NCBI GenBank assembly: GCA_030039815.1 | Contig: JASHUW010000304.1 | Coordinates: 1 to 9,593 of the forward strand | Source of the DNA: Alphaproteobacteria bacterium | GTDB lineage: Bacteria; Pseudomonadota; Alphaproteobacteria; ATCC43930; CGMCC-115725 | Direction: 5' to 3' | Length of the DNA stretch: 9,593 nucleotides | Part shown: positions 1-6,581 of the stretch, one piece after another | How the letters are laid out: each line of letters starts with the position of its first letter | Numbering within the stretch: the stretch's first letter is position 1 | Notes under the pieces: generated by a model | The model's input: only the letters and a program-made list of their open reading frames with translations | Told to the model about the DNA's origin: nothing | Databases searched by the model: none | Position numbers and translations under genes: made by a program

Positions 1-147
1 GAACAGTATATGGGGCGCAACCTGTTGAAGCGTGAAGTCATCGCCGACGACGTCGCGCAGGCTTTCCTGTCGCTGGCGCTGGCGCGCAGCACCACCGGTT
101 CGTTCGCCACGGTCGATGGCGGCAACATCGCGGCGGCGCCTCGCTAG
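1..147 (+). CDS. Short-chain dehydrogenase, C-terminal end (partial; probably the SDR half of an aldolase/dehydrogenase)
   Basis: Frame 1 is open from the window edge to TAG at 145-147 and gives 48 residues; the rest of the gene lies to the left. The fragment contains YMGRNLLKREV, a DVA element, and the closing TTGSFATVDGGN segment. That ending is the usual C-terminus of NAD(P)-dependent short-chain dehydrogenases (last beta strand of the Rossmann fold). The RNLLKRE stretch and the NIAAAPR tail resemble the dehydrogenase domain of bifunctional class II aldolase/dehydrogenases of the rhamnulose-phosphate type. That more precise assignment is from memory and cannot be confirmed because the aldolase half is not in the window. 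The gene is co-directional with the LsrF-type gene, which starts about 64 nt after this stop, so an operon is likely. The coding frame is supported by the match to the SDR ending and not by length. Confidence 0.8.
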   Translation, partial: EQYMGRNLLKREVIADDVAQAFLSLALARSTTGSFATVDGGNIAAAPR

Positions 148-211
148 TTGTTGCGGGCCGGCAAAACAGGCATCCTCTCGACCGATTTCCGCCGATCGTT
201 GGGGGATGGCC

Positions 212-1087
212 ATGCCGGAAGCCGATATCGAAGGCCAGCGCTACCAGTCGGGCACGCCGCAGGCGGCGCCGGGGTTCTTTTTGAAGGGCTCGCATCAGCT
301 CGATTGGGGCATGAAAAACCGGCTGGCGCGAGTGTTCAACCCGCAGAGCGGTCGCACTGTCATGCTCGCGGTCGATCACGGCTATTTCCAGGGTCCGACG
401 ACCGGGCTGGAGCGGATCGACCTCAACATCGTGCCGCTGCTGCCGCAATGCGACGCGCTGTTCTGCACCCGCGGGATTTTGCGCAGCGTGATCCCGGCCG
501 AATCGCCCAAGCCGATGGTGCTGCGCGCGAGCGGCGGGCCCTCCATCCTCAAGGAGCTGTCCGACGAGCAGATCGCGATGGACATGGAAGACGCGGTGCG
601 GCTCAACGCCGCCGGGGTCGGCATCCAGGTGTTCATCGGCGGCGAGCACGAGACGCGCTCGATCCACAACATGACGCGGCTGGTCGATGCCGGCTTGCGC
701 GTCGGCATGCCGGTGATGGGCGTCACCGCGGTCGGCCGCGACATGGTACGCGACGCCAAATATTTCCGCCTCGCCTGCCGGATCATTGCCGAACTCGGCG
801 CGCAATACGTCAAGACCTATTACGTCGCCGAGGGCTTCGACACCGTCGTCGCCTCCTGCCCGGTGCCGATCGTCATGGCGGGCGGGCAGAAGCAGCCCGA
901 GCTCGACGCGCTGACCATGGCGTACAACGCCGTGCAGGAAGGCGCGGCCGGCGTCGACATGGGTCGCAACATCTTCCAGTCCGATGCGCCGAAGGCGATG
1001 ATCGCCGCCGTCCACGCGGTCGTGCACAAGAACACCAAGCCCAAGGAAGCGCTGGACATGTACCTGTCGCTGAAGGCGCAGGGTTAG
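212..1087 (+). CDS. lsrF: 3-hydroxy-5-phosphonooxypentane-2,4-dione thiolase, LsrF-type class I aldolase
   Basis: In the family this cytoplasmic enzyme moves an acetyl group from phosphorylated, isomerised autoinducer-2 to CoA, giving DHAP and acetyl-CoA. The 291-residue product aligns along its whole length with E. coli LsrF as I remember it. Shared segments include LDWGM (30-34), FNP..G.TVMLA.DHGYFQGP (42-62), CTRGILRSV (85-93), VLRASG (103-108), KTYYV (201-205), CPVPIV.AGG (216-225) and GVDMGRNIFQSD (247-258). Lys201 in KTYYV is the expected Schiff-base lysine (Lys203 in E. coli). ATG 212 is chosen because GGGGGA at 201-206 sits 5 nt upstream; ATG 206, two codons earlier, has no room for a ribosome binding site. 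The upstream SDR end suggests a sugar-phosphate catabolic operon. No lsrACDB, lsrK or lsrR gene is in view, so the true substrate could be a related phosphorylated ketose. The stop TAG overlaps the convergent hydrolase stop. Confidence 0.92.
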   Translation: MPEADIEGQRYQSGTPQAAPGFFLKGSHQLDWGMKNRLARVFNPQSGRTVMLAVDHGYFQGPTTGLERIDLNIVPLLPQCDALFCTRGILRSVIPAESPKPMVLRASGGPSILKELSDEQIAMDMEDAVRLNAAGVGIQVFIGGEHETRSIHNMTRLVDAGLRVGMPVMGVTAVGRDMVRDAKYFRLACRIIAELGAQYVKTYYVAEGFDTVVASCPVPIVMAGGQKQPELDALTMAYNAVQEGAAGVDMGRNIFQSDAPKAMIAAVHAVVHKNTKPKEALDMYLSLKAQG

Positions 1088-1992
1088 CGGAATCCCACCC
1101 TCGCGAGGAACTCCCGCACCGCCTCGGCGCAGGCGGCGGGCTTTTCGAGCTGCAAGAGGTGCCCGGTGCCGGGCATCGCCAGATAGTCGTACCCGCCTTC
1201 CCGCCCCAGCGCCTGGTTCGATAGCGCCGTCGCATCCGGCCGCTCGCGCTCCGGATCGCCGGCGATCAGCTTGACCGGGCCGGGGAAGGCGCTGGCCTGC
1301 GGCCGCAGATCGAGCATGATGCCCTGCGCGTACATCGACGATTCGAGCGCCGGTGGGCAGCGCAGGCGCCAGCCGCTCTCTTGTGTCGGCCGCAGCACCG
1401 CCTCGGCCATCACCAGGTGCGAGCCGGCGGCCCAATCCCGCCCGGCGCGCGCCGAGGCATACTCAGCCGCCAATTCGCCGGGGTCGGCGAAGCGTTCGCG
1501 CCGCCCCGCCGCCCAGGTGACGAGCCGGTTGAGATAGCGCACCATCGCCGGCCGCGCCGGGTGGCCCTCCGCCGGGTTGTTCGGCGGATCGAACAGCACC
1601 AGCGCATCGAATCGCCATCCCAGCTCCAGCGTCGCGATCATCGCCGCTTGCGCCGACATCGAATGGAACAGCCCGGCGGTCGGTTTTCGGCCAAATTCGG
1701 CCTCCGCCGCCTCTCGTACGCGGTCGAGATCGCGCGCCATATGCGCGTAATCGTGGCGCGGCGGGTGAGTAAGCGCGTTCCAGCCGTGATTGCGCGCGTC
1801 GAACGCGACCACCTCGAAATCGTCGAGGAACCGGTCCCAGAACGCGACATATCCGTCGATCGCGAAGCCGTTGCCATGGCTGAGGATCAGCCGCGGGCCG
1901 CGCGTGTTGCCGTGCCGCCGCACGCGGATGACCACGTCATCCTCGCCCGCCACATCGAGGATGGCGCTGGGCGCTCGGATTGGCAAAGTCAC
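1084..1992 (-). CDS. Alpha/beta-fold hydrolase of unknown substrate
   Basis: The 302-residue product has the order of an alpha/beta hydrolase. An oxyanion-type HGNG lies at 39-42 and FDARNHGWN at 64-72. The nucleophile elbow FHSMS is at 109-113 with Ser111 as the likely nucleophile. An acid candidate is Asp246 in LIAGDPE, and GTGHLL holds the probable catalytic His278. The elbow departs from GxSxG because Phe109 and Ser113 replace the glycines. No signal peptide is seen, so it is probably cytoplasmic. The start is GTG at 1992-1990, which overlaps the TGA of the preceding gene as GTGA, so it is probably translated by coupling; no strong Shine-Dalgarno is visible. TTG 1986 is an alternative. 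It is the last gene of a three-gene unit with a DUF169 protein and an exported protein. Reaction and substrate cannot be told; esterase, lactonase or epoxide hydrolase are all possible. Confidence 0.85.
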   Translation of the reverse strand: MTLPIRAPSAILDVAGEDDVVIRVRRHGNTRGPRLILSHGNGFAIDGYVAFWDRFLDDFEVVAFDARNHGWNALTHPPRHDYAHMARDLDRVREAAEAEFGRKPTAGLFHSMSAQAAMIATLELGWRFDALVLFDPPNNPAEGHPARPAMVRYLNRLVTWAAGRRERFADPGELAAEYASARAGRDWAAGSHLVMAEAVLRPTQESGWRLRCPPALESSMYAQGIMLDLRPQASAFPGPVKLIAGDPERERPDATALSNQALGREGGYDYLAMPGTGHLLQLEKPAACAEAVREFLARVGFR

Positions 1993-2852
1993 TGCGAGAC
2001 GCTGATCAGCTCGACCGTGTTTTCGGTGCTGATCTGGGAGGCCGGGACGTGGCCCACCAGATGCGACCTGACCGGGACGCCGAGCTGCGTCGAAAACAGG
2101 GTTTCCGCCTCGCTCGATTGATGTCCCGCCTCTTTCGGCGTCATCGTGGTGGTGTATTTCTGCACCTGCCAGCTGCCGGACGGCACCGTGACCCAGCCGC
2201 TTCCGGTATAGGCAATCTCCATCGTGACCGGCTCGTGCGTCGACAGCGGCGGCAGCTTCCCGTCGCGCGACGCCGACCGCTCGAAACCGGTCTCGCAGGT
2301 CAGCGTGACCCGCGGCGTCTTGCCGAAGGGCAAAAAGTCGTCGAGTTTCGCCAGGTCGTCGCATTGCAGCGTACTGGTCATCGTGAAGGCCGGGTCGGGC
2401 CCGAAATCGTGCAGATTGTAATCGTTCGGGTCGCGGCTGGAGGGGACGGGATAGACCCGCGACAGCACCAGAAAATGATTCAACTTGAACGCGCTGTGCT
2501 TTGACAGCGCATCGCCCGAGTCGCTGTCGACCGGAACCGTCAGAAGGTTGTCGTCGAGGTGCGCGCCCGGGCTCGCCTCCGCATCCTTGCAGGCAAGGTC
2601 GTCCGCGCGGTCGCACGGAATGATCATCGCGTTGGGCTTGATGACGCCTTCCGCGGTCGTCCCGTCGGATTTGGTGACGATGTAGGTGTAGACCTGTCCC
2701 GTCGATAGCGTTTTGGTCGGCATCTTGGTCGTGCTGACCAGCCGGTAGGTCAGCTTGATGCCGACCGGCGGCACGGTGCGGACCTCGTCCGCCTGCGCCC
2801 CGCCGGCCGTGGCCAGCAGCACGATCGCGCCGCCGAGCGCAACGCGCCTCAC
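1989..2852 (-). CDS. Exported protein with four cysteines, function unknown
   Basis: I do not recognise this 287-residue protein. It begins with a clear Sec signal peptide: MRR, a hydrophobic stretch from about residue 4 to 16, then GGAQA with cleavage likely after Ala21 before DEV. The mature part is rich in beta-forming and Ser/Thr residues and has Cys80, Cys88, Cys164 and Cys186, which could form two disulfides in the periplasm. The C-terminal half (SWQVQKYTTTM about 227-237, then TQLGVPVRSHLVG about 255-267) loosely recalls periplasmic DUF3108-type beta proteins, but that is only a resemblance. The start is GTG 2852-2850, overlapping the upstream TGA as GTGA; it puts a signal peptide exactly at the N-terminus, which supports it. 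It sits between the DUF169 gene and the hydrolase with overlaps on both sides, so all three are probably made together. No catalytic motif or lipobox is visible. Confidence 0.8.
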   Translation of the reverse strand: MRRVALGGAIVLLATAGGAQADEVRTVPPVGIKLTYRLVSTTKMPTKTLSTGQVYTYIVTKSDGTTAEGVIKPNAMIIPCDRADDLACKDAEASPGAHLDDNLLTVPVDSDSGDALSKHSAFKLNHFLVLSRVYPVPSSRDPNDYNLHDFGPDPAFTMTSTLQCDDLAKLDDFLPFGKTPRVTLTCETGFERSASRDGKLPPLSTHEPVTMEIAYTGSGWVTVPSGSWQVQKYTTTMTPKEAGHQSSEAETLFSTQLGVPVRSHLVGHVPASQISTENTVELISVSQ

Positions 2853-3622
2853 GCGCCCCGCCCCGGATAGCTCACCGCCATGCCGGCGCGCACGTCCTGC
2901 TGGATGCCGTATTGCGGGAATGGGTAGCGCAGCCCGTTTTTGCTGAGCGCCTCCATGCCGGCGATCGCTTTCGGCAGGTAGTCCGGCGGCAGCGCCATCA
3001 GCATCTCGTCGTCGAGCACCCCGCCATAGCGGCGCTCGGCAAAGCACGGGATCGAAAGGCTCGGCTCGCGGGTCTTGAGCGCGCGGCCCCAGCTGTCGGC
3101 GCAGGCGCTCTCGCCGACAATGCCCCAATCGAACTTCTTGTAGCCGGCCCATTGCAGCCCGTTGATGAAGTACATCATCGCGCCGGGTGTCGCGTAGAAG
3201 AGGGCGATGTCCGGCGGGTCGAGGCGGCCGCTCGCCAGCGGCGCCACCGCCATCGCCTCGTAGCGGCCGTCGGCGACGCAGTTCATCGCCGCCTGGTGCG
3301 CCGTTGCGTCCTCGACGGTCGAGTACCAGACGCCGACCATGTGCTTGCCCGATTGCCACTCGGCGTCCTTGGCGTTGCCGAGCCCGATTACCGCCCGACA
3401 TTGTGCGCCGACGAGGTTGTCGGCGGTGATGCCGACCGTCCAGCCGAGCCGCGACGCCTGGCCCACCACCTGGTCGAAGGTGTGGATCGATTGCGGTCGG
3501 CGGATGCGCGGGATCGCCTCCATCTCCTCGCGCTTCTCGAACAGCTTCATCGCAAAGACGAACGAGCGCAGCTTCAACAGGCGTTCGAGGTCGGCGGTGA
3601 TCTTGGCCCAGTCTTGCGTCAT
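2849..3622 (-). CDS. DUF169 (COG2043) family protein
   Basis: The 257-residue product looks like an uncharacterised DUF169 protein. It has an N-terminal LLKLRSFVFAMKLFEK block (15-30), a middle block LGNAKDAEWQSGKHMVG (81-97), DIALFYATPGAMMYFINGLQW (138-158, part of the family's VVLF..TP pattern), ACADSWG (173-179) and SLSIPCFAERR (188-198) near the C-terminus. Cys75, Cys115, Cys174 and Cys193 are present; family members typically keep cysteines in the last two blocks, and a metal or cofactor role has been suspected but is not established. No signal peptide or membrane segment is seen. ATG 3622 is chosen because GAGGGA lies 4 nt upstream; an in-frame ATG at 3634 would add four residues (261 aa). 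It is the first gene of the three-gene minus-strand unit and overlaps the exported-protein gene by GTGA. Function unknown. Confidence 0.82.
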   Translation of the reverse strand: MTQDWAKITADLERLLKLRSFVFAMKLFEKREEMEAIPRIRRPQSIHTFDQVVGQASRLGWTVGITADNLVGAQCRAVIGLGNAKDAEWQSGKHMVGVWYSTVEDATAHQAAMNCVADGRYEAMAVAPLASGRLDPPDIALFYATPGAMMYFINGLQWAGYKKFDWGIVGESACADSWGRALKTREPSLSIPCFAERRYGGVLDDEMLMALPPDYLPKAIAGMEALSKNGLRYPFPQYGIQQDVRAGMAVSYPGRGA

Positions 3623-3650
3623 GGCGTCCCTCATTCGCTGGCTTCCGGCG

Positions 3651-3656
3651 ACTATA
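3651..3656 (-). promoter_or_regulatory. Possible -10 box ahead of the DUF169 trio
   Basis: On the minus strand TATAGT lies about 29 nt upstream of ATG 3622 in the only AT-richer spot of this short gap. It fits a sigma-70-type -10 box. No good -35 is present: 17 nt upstream falls inside the palindromic repeat, where the sequence is GCTTTC. This is a weak prediction based on position and one hexamer. Confidence 0.28.
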
Positions 3657-3662
3657 CCACCT

Positions 3663-3743
3663 GTCGTCCCGGCGAAAGCCGGGACCCACCATTCAGCCTC
3701 CTGGGCGATGGAAAAATGGGTCCCCGGCTTTCGCCGGGATGAC
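3663..3743. repeat. Paired palindromic intergenic repeat (REP/BIME-like)
   Basis: Two inverted arms, 3663-3693 and 3715-3743, flank a 21-nt spacer. The core of each arm is cccggcgaaagccggg or its complement, with flanking gtc[ag]tc and gggaccca giving about 29 pairable positions with a few mismatches. Each arm is itself a small hairpin with 6-bp GC arms, and its loop reads GAAA on one strand, a GNRA-type tetraloop. I know this unit as a very common dispersed intergenic repeat in alphaproteobacteria. It separates the end of the adenylate cyclase from the start of the DUF169 trio and may isolate the two transcription units or stabilise the upstream mRNA. Confidence 0.8.
3712..3740 (-). terminator. 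Weak candidate intrinsic terminator after the adenylate cyclase
   Basis: Reading the minus strand beyond the cyclase stop (3754), the right arm of the repeat folds as CCCGGC-GAAA-GCCGGG (3738 to 3723). It is followed by six non-T bases and then TTTTT (3716-3712). The hairpin is strong but the gap before the T run is longer than usual, so termination may be partial. This feature is part of the palindromic repeat and may be incidental. Confidence 0.25.
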
Positions 3744-3753
3744 GCGCAACCGC

Positions 3754-5805
3754 TCACTTCTCTTCCATCACATGGATGCCGCTCCAGCTGAGCGGCGGCT
3801 CGTCGGCGAGCTCGTGCGCGCGCTCGCGCAGCATCGGCGCGGCGAGATCGCCGGGGCGCAGCCGCGCCGCCTCGTCGAAGAGCTCGCCGGCGCGCTCGAA
3901 ATCCGCCGCGAAATAGGCGTCAAGTGCCCGTTCGTAGACATCGCGCGCGGCAAGGATGTCGCCGGATACCTCGCCCTTGAGACCGAGCAGTTCGCAAACC
4001 AGCGTCCCCTGCGTGCGCCCCTTGACCGCGACCTTGTCGAGCGTGCGCCATTCGAACCCGCCGCCCGCCTCGTCGCGCACCGCGGCCGAGGCGATGATCT
4101 TGGTGCCATAGAGCTTGTTGAGCCCTTCGAGCCGGCTCGCGAGGTTCACCTCGTCGCCGAGCAGCGTGTAGGCGAAACGCTCCGGCGTGCCGATATTGCC
4201 GACCAGCACCTCGCCCGTGCCAAGCCCGATCCGCGCATGAAAGACCGGCTCGCCGGACGCGCCTTCCGCCGCCATCTGCGCCAGCAGGCGCTGCGCTTCG
4301 AGCGCAGCGAGGCACGCCTGGCGCGGGTGGTCGGCCAACTCCTCCGGGGCGTTGAAGAAGGCCATGATCCCGTCGCCCATGAACTTGTCGACCGTGCCGC
4401 CGTGGCGCGTGATCGTCCCGGTCATCAGCTCGAAATAGCGGCCCATCGCCTCGACCAGGCGGTCCGGATCGACCCCTTTGGACATCGCGGTAAAGTCGGC
4501 GACATCCGAGAAATGGATCGTCAGCCGACGGATGTCGCCGCCGAGCTCGGCTTCCCTGCCGCCGGCGAGCAGCTGCCGCACCAGGTCGGTCGGCACGTAA
4601 TGGGCGAAGGACCGCAGGCTCGCCTTCATCCCGTCGACCGATGAGCCGAGTTCGCTGACCTCGCGGATGAAGGATTGCGGCGCCGGATCGCGCGAGATGT
4701 TGAACCGGCCGACCTGGGCGAGGTCGCGGGCGATCGCGCCGACCGGCCGGGCAATGCGCGCCGACAGCGTGCGCCCGCTCAGCACCGCGAGCAGCAGCAC
4801 GACGAGGCCGATGGCGGCGGCGAACGCGGCGTGCAGATAGGCGCCGCCGGTGATGTCGCGCAGATCGACCACGACGCCGACCATCAGGCCCATATCCCCC
4901 TCGGTCGGCACCGGCTCGAACACCACCTCGTAGAGACGGCTGCCGAGCAGGATTCGCGCCGGCGCGGCAAGCGTCGCGTTCGCACGCTGCGGTACCGCAT
5001 TGTCGAGCGCCTCGGCGGCGCGCTCCACACCCGCGCCGGTTGGCGTCACCACGCGGTCGCCGTTTTGATCGACGAGGAACACCGCGCCGCGCCGCCCCAC
5101 CCGCAGTGTTGAGAGGAACTCGGCGATGCCGGTGATCCGCAGATCGACGTGAAAGACGCCGACCGGCGCGGCGCCTTCCGGGGGCATGACCCGGCTCATG
5201 CTGGTGACCCCGATGACGCCGGTGGTGAACCGGTAGAACCGCGACCACATCGGCCCCGGCCTGGCGACGCCCTCCTTGAACCAGGGCCGGTCGATCACCG
5301 AATAGGGCGGCATGCCGCTCGCCTTCGGCGGAGAAAGCGTGCCGTCGGCGAGGAGCGTCGAGGCCATCGGGACACCGCCGTTCACCGCCGGATCGGCGCT
5401 GTACTCGACGATCTCGTCGTCCGCTTCGCGCTCTGCGCCGACATACCAGTTCCCCTCGATATTGCCGTAGCCGACGACCGCGAGCCGCGGCCAGTTGCGC
5501 AGCGTCTCGGCCAGGATCGCGGCCAGCTTCTGGCGATCGCCGAGCGGCAGCGCCCCGCGATGCGCCGCCGCCGCCAGCTCGCGGGCGATGCGCGGTGGCT
5601 CGTCGAAGAGCTGCCGGGTTTCCTCGCGAGCCGCGGTGACCGCGTCGGTGCGCGCCTGGTCGATCAGCGTCCGGGTCACCGACAGGGTCAGGATCGCCGC
5701 GCCGCCGCCGATGGTCAGCGCGGTCAGCAGCACCAGCCCGACGATCGTGGTCAGCAGCGTCGGTCGCAGGCGGACGAGCAACCGGCGACGCATCTCAGCC
5801 GCCAT
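3754..5805 (-). CDS. Membrane class III adenylate cyclase with dCache-like sensor, HAMP and C-terminal TPR-like tail
   Basis: This 683-residue protein should make cAMP from ATP in response to an extracytoplasmic signal. A basic N-terminus is followed by TM1 (about 16-43), a periplasmic dCache-like domain (about 45-320, with DRPWF 172-176, GVFHVDL 216-222 and FLVDQNGD 243-250), TM2 (about 323-344) and a HAMP-like segment (about 345-397). The cyclase domain runs about 425-600. Key residues are intact: metal ligands Asp434 (FSDVADFT) and Asp478 (MGDGIMAFF), adenine-selecting Lys474 and Asp551 (LLGDEVN), and transition-state Asn554 and Arg558 (NLASRLE). Residues 618-660 look like one TPR-type helical hairpin, and the end SWSGIHVMEEK is typical of such cyclases. 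Lys474 with Asp551 argues for ATP over GTP. ATG 5805 overlaps the upstream DUF455 gene by 11 nt; ATG 5793, just after that stop, is an equally possible start giving 679 aa. Neither has a strong Shine-Dalgarno. Confidence 0.9.
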   Translation of the reverse strand: MAAEMRRRLLVRLRPTLLTTIVGLVLLTALTIGGGAAILTLSVTRTLIDQARTDAVTAAREETRQLFDEPPRIARELAAAAHRGALPLGDRQKLAAILAETLRNWPRLAVVGYGNIEGNWYVGAEREADDEIVEYSADPAVNGGVPMASTLLADGTLSPPKASGMPPYSVIDRPWFKEGVARPGPMWSRFYRFTTGVIGVTSMSRVMPPEGAAPVGVFHVDLRITGIAEFLSTLRVGRRGAVFLVDQNGDRVVTPTGAGVERAAEALDNAVPQRANATLAAPARILLGSRLYEVVFEPVPTEGDMGLMVGVVVDLRDITGGAYLHAAFAAAIGLVVLLLAVLSGRTLSARIARPVGAIARDLAQVGRFNISRDPAPQSFIREVSELGSSVDGMKASLRSFAHYVPTDLVRQLLAGGREAELGGDIRRLTIHFSDVADFTAMSKGVDPDRLVEAMGRYFELMTGTITRHGGTVDKFMGDGIMAFFNAPEELADHPRQACLAALEAQRLLAQMAAEGASGEPVFHARIGLGTGEVLVGNIGTPERFAYTLLGDEVNLASRLEGLNKLYGTKIIASAAVRDEAGGGFEWRTLDKVAVKGRTQGTLVCELLGLKGEVSGDILAARDVYERALDAYFAADFERAGELFDEAARLRPGDLAAPMLRERAHELADEPPLSWSGIHVMEEK

Positions 5806-6526
5806 CCGCCGGGGCCGCGTAGAACGCTTCCGGCATGCCCGCCGCTTCGCGCGCCGCGTGGTTGAACGGCGGTTTCAGCGCGCCGGTGAAGTGGCGGGAA
5901 ACGAGGTCGCGGAAGGTCGGGGCCGGGTCGAGACCGCGGGCGCGGCATATCTCCGCGAACCAGCGCGCCCCCACCGCGACATGGCCGATCTCGTCGCGGT
6001 AGAGGCGCTCCAGGATCGCGGCGCTCTCGAGGTCGCCAGCGCGTTCCAGCCGGCGCATCATGGCGGGCGTCACGTCGAGCCCACGCGCTTCCAGCACCAG
6101 CGGCACGACCGCCAGCCGCGCCAGCAGGTCGTGCGCGGTGCTGGCGGCCGCCTCCCACAGTCCGTCATGCGCCGGCAGGTCGCCATAGGCCGCGCCCAGC
6201 GCGGCGAGCCGCGCCTCGAGCAGCGCGAAATGCTCGGCTTCCTCGACGGCGACGCCGACCCAGTCGTCAAAGAACGCTTGCGGCAGGCCTTCACCTGAGA
6301 ACCGCGCGACGATGTCCCAGCCGAGATCGATCGCGTTCAGTTCGATATGCGCGAGCGCGTGGATCAGCGCGATCCGTCCTGTCGGCGAGCCCAGATTGCG
6401 CCGCCGCTTCATCTCGCGCGGCGGCTGAAGCTGCGGCCGTTCGGGCCGCGCCGGTCGCGGCGGCGGAATGGCTACGCCAACCGCCATTCCGCCGCGGTGC
6501 CAGCTGGCGGCGATCTGGCGGCTCAA
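5795..6526 (-). CDS. DUF455 ferritin-like protein with uncertain or displaced start
   Basis: The 243 residues from TTG 6526 match the DUF455 (PF04305) ferritin-like family. The helical core holds HALAHIELNAIDL (57-69), VEEAEHFALLEARL (94-107), LPAHDGLWEAA (118-128), VPLVLEARGLDVTPAM (141-156), RDEIGHVAVG (177-186) and KPPFN (218-222). Glu62, Glu95/96, His99, Glu146, Glu179 and His182 are in place as di-metal ligands. The enzyme activity of the family is unknown to me. Start problem: recognisable family sequence (LSAADPTQKVA) continues about 10-18 codons above TTG 6526, but there is no in-frame ATG, GTG or TTG until GTG 6787 inside bcp. The upstream DNA is the composite palindromic element. 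ATG 6487 (230 aa) is an alternative that would cut off more of the conserved region. The gene overlaps the cyclase and is probably co-transcribed with it. Confidence 0.8.
   Translation of the reverse strand: MSRQIAASWHRGGMAVGVAIPPPRPARPERPQLQPPREMKRRRNLGSPTGRIALIHALAHIELNAIDLGWDIVARFSGEGLPQAFFDDWVGVAVEEAEHFALLEARLAALGAAYGDLPAHDGLWEAAASTAHDLLARLAVVPLVLEARGLDVTPAMMRRLERAGDLESAAILERLYRDEIGHVAVGARWFAEICRARGLDPAPTFRDLVSRHFTGALKPPFNHAAREAAGMPEAFYAAPADGG
6461..6494. repeat. Inverted repeat inside the DUF455 5' coding region
   Basis: Perfect 12-bp arms cggcggaatggc (6461-6472) and gccattccgccg (6483-6494) flank a 10-nt loop, and pairing extends three bases further with one mismatch. The candidate ATG 6487 of the DUF455 gene lies in the stem, so a hairpin in the mRNA would hide it. 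The encoded residues still fit the family, so the repeat may be a chance result of GC-rich coding. Confidence 0.5.
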
Positions 6527-6581
6527 CGCGACTTTCTGTGTGGGGTCGGCAGCCGAAAGAACGGTAACGGCTCCCGCCGCG

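Noticed and set aside
38..1435. Long minus-strand open frame across lsrF and the hydrolase end
   Set aside because: It is antisense to the well-supported lsrF and out of frame with the hydrolase; its composition is low-complexity Arg/Ala/Gly.
1989..3692. A single long minus-strand protein covering the DUF169 region and the exported protein
   Set aside because: In this frame the part above 2852 is an out-of-frame shadow of the DUF169 gene. The GTG 2852 start gives a perfect signal peptide, so two genes are the better reading.
3663..3743. CRISPR-like repeat pair
   Set aside because: There are only two copies and they are inverted, not direct, with no cas gene nearby.
3739..4644. Plus-strand open frame opposite the cyclase catalytic domain
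   Set aside because: The minus strand carries all class III cyclase motifs; the plus-strand product has no recognisable motif.
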